Origin: an uncultured Marinosulfonomonas sp.
GTDB lineage: Bacteria > Pseudomonadota > Alphaproteobacteria > Rhodobacterales > Rhodobacteraceae
Assembly (NCBI GenBank): GCA_947311455.1
Contig: CAMZKY010000093.1
Span: 1-8,319 of the forward strand
Direction: 5' to 3'
Length of the DNA: 8,319 bases
Part shown: piece after piece, positions 6,165-8,319 of the stretch
Layout of the letters: every line of letters begins with the position of its first letter
Position numbering within the stretch: position 1 is the stretch's first letter
Position numbers and translations under genes: made by a program
The notes under the pieces: model-generated
Seen by the model: the letters and a program-made list of their open reading frames with translations, nothing else
Told to the model about the DNA's origin: nothing
Databases searched by the model: none

Positions 6165-6327
6165 AAAAGCACCCTCCTATTTGTCACAAAAATATTGCGA
6201 CACCCTCTCTTGGCGACCATGTATTCCACTAAGACCAATTTGTCACGCCCATTTTGGACAGCTTGCCGCAATGTGATCAAAGAGATAAACAAACTTTAAC
6301 AAATTCAGTCAAACTCAGGGAATCCCG
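6165..6327. promoter_or_regulatory. Divergent dksA-moxR intergenic region with a direct repeat
   Basis: Both genes must be driven from these 163 bases, but I find no convincing -35/-10 pair for either. A 12-base imperfect direct repeat CC(T/A)ATTTGTCAC occurs at 6176-6187 and 6235-6246, 59 bases apart. The copy near dksA overlaps its ribosome binding site. CAGGGA (6316-6321), 6 bases before the moxR ATG, is its ribosome binding site. Confidence 0.4.
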
Positions 6328-7167
6328 ATGAAATTCACCTCAACCGATACCTATATTGCCACAGATGATCTAACTGTGGCTGTAAACGCGGCCGTCACCC
6401 TTGAACGCCCCCTTTTGGTTAAGGGCGAGCCGGGCACCGGCAAAACCGAGCTGGCCAAACAAGTCGCCGAATCATTGGGTGTGCGGATGATCGAATGGCA
6501 CATCAAATCCACCACCCGCGCCCAACAGGGCCTTTATGAATATGACGCCGTGTCGCGCCTGCGCGATAGCCAACTGGGTGATGCACGTGTGCATGACGTT
6601 AAAAACTACATCAAAAAAGGCAAAATGTGGGAGGCGTTCGAGGCCGGCGAAAAAGTGGTGCTGCTGATTGACGAAATTGACAAGGCCGATATCGAATTCC
6701 CCAATGATCTGCTGCAAGAGCTGGATAAAATGGAATTCCACGTTTACGAAACCGGCGAAACCATCAAGGCCCGCGTGCGCCCGATTGTGATCATCACCTC
6801 GAACAACGAAAAAGAACTGCCCGACGCGTTTTTGCGCCGCTGCTTTTTCCATTACATCCGTTTTCCCGACATGGAAACCATGCAAAAAATTGTCGAAGTG
6901 CATCACCCCGACATCAAACAATCCCTGCTTACCACCGCTCTGACCCAGTTTTACGAGCTGCGCGAAACAACCGGCCTAAAGAAAAAGCCATCTACATCCG
7001 AAGTGCTGGATTGGCTGAAACTGCTGCTGGCCGAGGATCTGAGCGCCGAAGATTTGAAACGCGACGGGGCCAATGCCCTGCCCAAATTACACGGCGCATT
7101 GCTGAAAAACGAACAGGATGTGCATCTATTCGAACGTCTGGCCTTTATGGCGCGGGGTCGGCGGTAG
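6328..7167 (+). CDS. MoxR-family AAA+ ATPase
   Basis: The 279-residue cytoplasmic ATPase has Walker A GEPGTGKT (33-40), Walker B VVLLIDEIDKAD (110-121), sensor 1 IITSNN (Asn159/Asn160) and an arginine finger region FLRRCFFHYIRFPD (Arg170/Arg171), followed by a small helical lid domain (about 185-279). These features are typical of MoxR proteins, which act as chaperone-like ATPases in maturation or metal insertion for target complexes, usually with a von Willebrand factor A (VWA) protein encoded next door. Here the next gene on the same strand is an iron-binding protein with its own promoter, and the upstream neighbour is divergent dksA, so the VWA partner is absent from the window. The target is unknown. 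The sequence looks intact. Confidence 0.9.
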   Translation: MKFTSTDTYIATDDLTVAVNAAVTLERPLLVKGEPGTGKTELAKQVAESLGVRMIEWHIKSTTRAQQGLYEYDAVSRLRDSQLGDARVHDVKNYIKKGKMWEAFEAGEKVVLLIDEIDKADIEFPNDLLQELDKMEFHVYETGETIKARVRPIVIITSNNEKELPDAFLRRCFFHYIRFPDMETMQKIVEVHHPDIKQSLLTTALTQFYELRETTGLKKKPSTSEVLDWLKLLLAEDLSAEDLKRDGANALPKLHGALLKNEQDVHLFERLAFMARGRR

Positions 7168-7203
7168 GGTGCGACACGGTATTCCGACCAAAACAATAAA
7201 CTA

Positions 7204-7233
7204 TTGACCTGACTGTTTTTGTCAGGTTATAAA
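7204..7233 (+). promoter_or_regulatory. Promoter with operator-like dyad upstream of the iron-binding protein gene
   Basis: TTGACC (7204-7209) and TTATAA (7227-7232) are good -35 and -10 boxes, 17 bases apart. A perfect 7-base inverted repeat, ACCTGAC (7207-7213) and GTCAGGT (7221-7227), with a 7-base T-rich spacer, lies within the promoter and overlaps the -35 box and the edge of the -10 box, where a repressor would block polymerase. I do not recognise it as a Fur, Irr or RirA site. As RNA the dyad could form a hairpin, but no T-run follows it, so it is not a standard terminator for moxR. Confidence 0.6.
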
Positions 7234-7235
7234 CC

Positions 7236-7254
7236 CCTCAGAAACCCACTGAGG
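7236..7254 (+). promoter_or_regulatory. Leader hairpin covering the ribosome binding site of the iron-binding protein gene
   Basis: CCTCAG (7236-7241) pairs perfectly with CTGAGG (7249-7254) around a 7-base loop. The 3' arm contains most of the GAGGA ribosome binding site (7251-7255), which lies 6 bases before the ATG at 7262. When folded, the stem would mask the site and lower translation. It is short and could also be neutral. Confidence 0.45.
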
Positions 7255-7261
7255 AGCCGTC

Positions 7262-8266
7262 ATGCTATCCACACTTCGCACCGCCCTTTTCGCAACCGCC
7301 GCCCTTGCCGCGGCTCCGGCCTTTGCCGATGTAAATATCTATTCCTATCGCCAGCCCGAATTGATCAAACCCTTGATGGATCAATTCACCAAAGAAACCG
7401 GTATCAAAGTCAACATCGCCTTCCTGAAAAAAGGCATGCTGGAACGGCTCAAGGCCGAGGGCAAACGCTCCCCTGCTGATCTGATTTTTACCGTTGATAT
7501 TGCCCGCCTTGGCGGCGCGGTCGAAGCGGGCGTTACCCAGCCTGTTTCCTCCGATATTCTATCCGCCAACATCCCCGCCGATCTGCGCGATCCCGATGGG
7601 CAATGGTTTGGCCTGACCACCCGCGCCCGTGTTATTTTTGCATCAAAAACCCGTGCCCCCGAAGGCCCGGCCACCTATGACGAGCTGGCCGATCCAAAAT
7701 GGAAAGGCCGCATTTGCACCCGTTCCGGCACCCATGCCTATACCGTGGCGCTGGTGTCTGCCGCGATTTACCACATGGGGCCGGATGGCGCCAAAACATG
7801 GTTGGAAGGCGTCAAATCCAACCTTGCCCGCCGCCCCCAAGGCAATGATCGCGCACAGGTCAAGGCCGTGTGGGCCGGTGAATGTGATGTCGCGCTTGGC
7901 AACACCTATTACATGGGCAAAATGGTCAACAACCCTGAACAGGTCGCGTGGGCCGACAGCGTAAATGTGGTGTTTCCGGTTTTCAAAGGCGGCGGCACCC
8001 ATGTGAATGTGTCGGGCATGGCGATGGCCAAATTTGCCCCCAACCGCGATGACGCCTTGAAACTGATGGAATTTCTGGCCTCGCCCGAAGCACAGGAAAT
8101 CTATGCCGAACAAAACTACGAATACCCGATTGCGCCGGGCACCAAACCTTCGGAACTGGTGCAAAGTTGGGGCAGCTTTATGCCTGACGATGTCAATCTG
8201 ATGGACATCGCCAAATTGCGCGGCCCTGCCTTGCGCCTGATTGAAACGGTCGATTTCGACGGCTAA
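7262..8266 (+). CDS. Periplasmic Fe(III)-binding protein of an ABC iron importer (FbpA/FutA family)
   Basis: The 334-residue product begins with a Sec signal peptide (residues 1-22, core LRTALFATAALAAAPA, cleavage AFA|D), so the mature protein starts DVNIYSYRQPE. By family knowledge it captures ferric iron in the periplasm and delivers it to an inner-membrane permease and ATPase. Visible family features are the N-terminal NIYSYRQ strand with Tyr27 and Tyr29, the mid-protein NTYYMGK with the paired iron-ligand tyrosines Tyr216 and Tyr217, two cysteines (152 and 208) that could form a disulfide, and the C-terminal segment ASPEAQEIYAEQNYEYPI typical of the family. Length is normal and the frame is intact. 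GAGGA, 6 bases upstream, supports the ATG. Permease and ATPase genes are expected past the right edge. Confidence 0.9.
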   Translation: MLSTLRTALFATAALAAAPAFADVNIYSYRQPELIKPLMDQFTKETGIKVNIAFLKKGMLERLKAEGKRSPADLIFTVDIARLGGAVEAGVTQPVSSDILSANIPADLRDPDGQWFGLTTRARVIFASKTRAPEGPATYDELADPKWKGRICTRSGTHAYTVALVSAAIYHMGPDGAKTWLEGVKSNLARRPQGNDRAQVKAVWAGECDVALGNTYYMGKMVNNPEQVAWADSVNVVFPVFKGGGTHVNVSGMAMAKFAPNRDDALKLMEFLASPEAQEIYAEQNYEYPIAPGTKPSELVQSWGSFMPDDVNLMDIAKLRGPALRLIETVDFDG

Positions 8267-8299
8267 TCTCCTCTCCTTATTGCCGTCGTGCGTAACCCC

Positions 8300-8319
8300 G
8301 CCTGCACCTCCCTGCAGGC
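8300..8319 (+). other. Small inverted repeat at the window edge after the iron-binding protein gene
   Basis: GCCTGC (8300-8305) and GCAGGC (8314-8319) form a 6-base stem with an 8-base loop, 33 bases after the stop codon. The window ends on the last base of the stem, so a T-run cannot be checked. It could be an attenuator or terminator between the binding protein and its permease, or the start of the next coding region. Confidence 0.35.

Noticed and set aside
6472..6921. 149-residue minus-strand open frame opposite moxR
   Set aside because: Composition is rich in Phe, His and Val, as expected from antisense reading of an AAA+ gene; the plus-strand gene has every family motif.
7643..8164. 173-residue minus-strand open frame opposite the iron-binding protein gene
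   Set aside because: Low-information antisense shadow without a family signature; the sense frame is a clear iron-binding protein.
8291..8319. Start of the ABC permease gene at GTG 8288 or nearby
   Set aside because: No ribosome binding site and too few codons to recognise a permease N-terminus.

Overview
This window reads as ordinary chromosomal DNA of an alphaproteobacterium, most likely a member of the Rhodobacterales or a close relative. That is an inference from protein character: a DksA that keeps one of the four zinc-finger cysteines, an A-type iron-sulfur carrier near xthA, and a 'GGGNDLWLGCGC'-type SGNH hydrolase. Base composition looks close to balanced by eye, with the two right-hand genes (moxR and the iron-binding protein) richer in G/C-ending codons than the left part.

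Left block, all plus strand: the 3' end of an IscA/ErpA-type iron-sulfur carrier (1-241), a 564-residue single-pass membrane protein with a long Ala-rich coiled coil and a C-terminal OmpA/MotB-type peptidoglycan-binding domain (457-2151), exonuclease III (2174-2953), and a 65-residue copper-chaperone-like heavy-metal-binding protein (3170-3367). The gap before the last gene holds a good promoter candidate followed by a perfect 32-base palindrome.

Middle block, all minus strand (transcribed right to left): dksA (6164-5748), an intrinsic terminator, an FAD-dependent aromatic-ring-type monooxygenase (5667-4495), a small TfoX-like gene that looks frameshifted (4430-4165), and a secreted SGNH/GDSL hydrolase (4064-3369). 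The hydrolase converges on the copper-chaperone gene with one base between the two stop codons.

Right block, plus strand, divergent from dksA: a MoxR-family AAA+ ATPase (6328-7167), then a separately promoted periplasmic Fe(III)-binding protein of an ABC importer (7262-8266). The latter has a promoter with an inverted repeat between -35 and -10, and a second hairpin that covers its ribosome binding site. The rest of the importer should lie beyond the right edge.

I see no CRISPR array, rRNA, tRNA, insertion sequence or defence system, and no clear sign of a new multi-gene system. The points most worth a second look are the 32-base palindrome, the operator-like dyad and masked ribosome binding site of the iron-binding protein gene, the long coiled-coil OmpA protein between the iron-sulfur carrier and xthA, and the broken TfoX-like gene.
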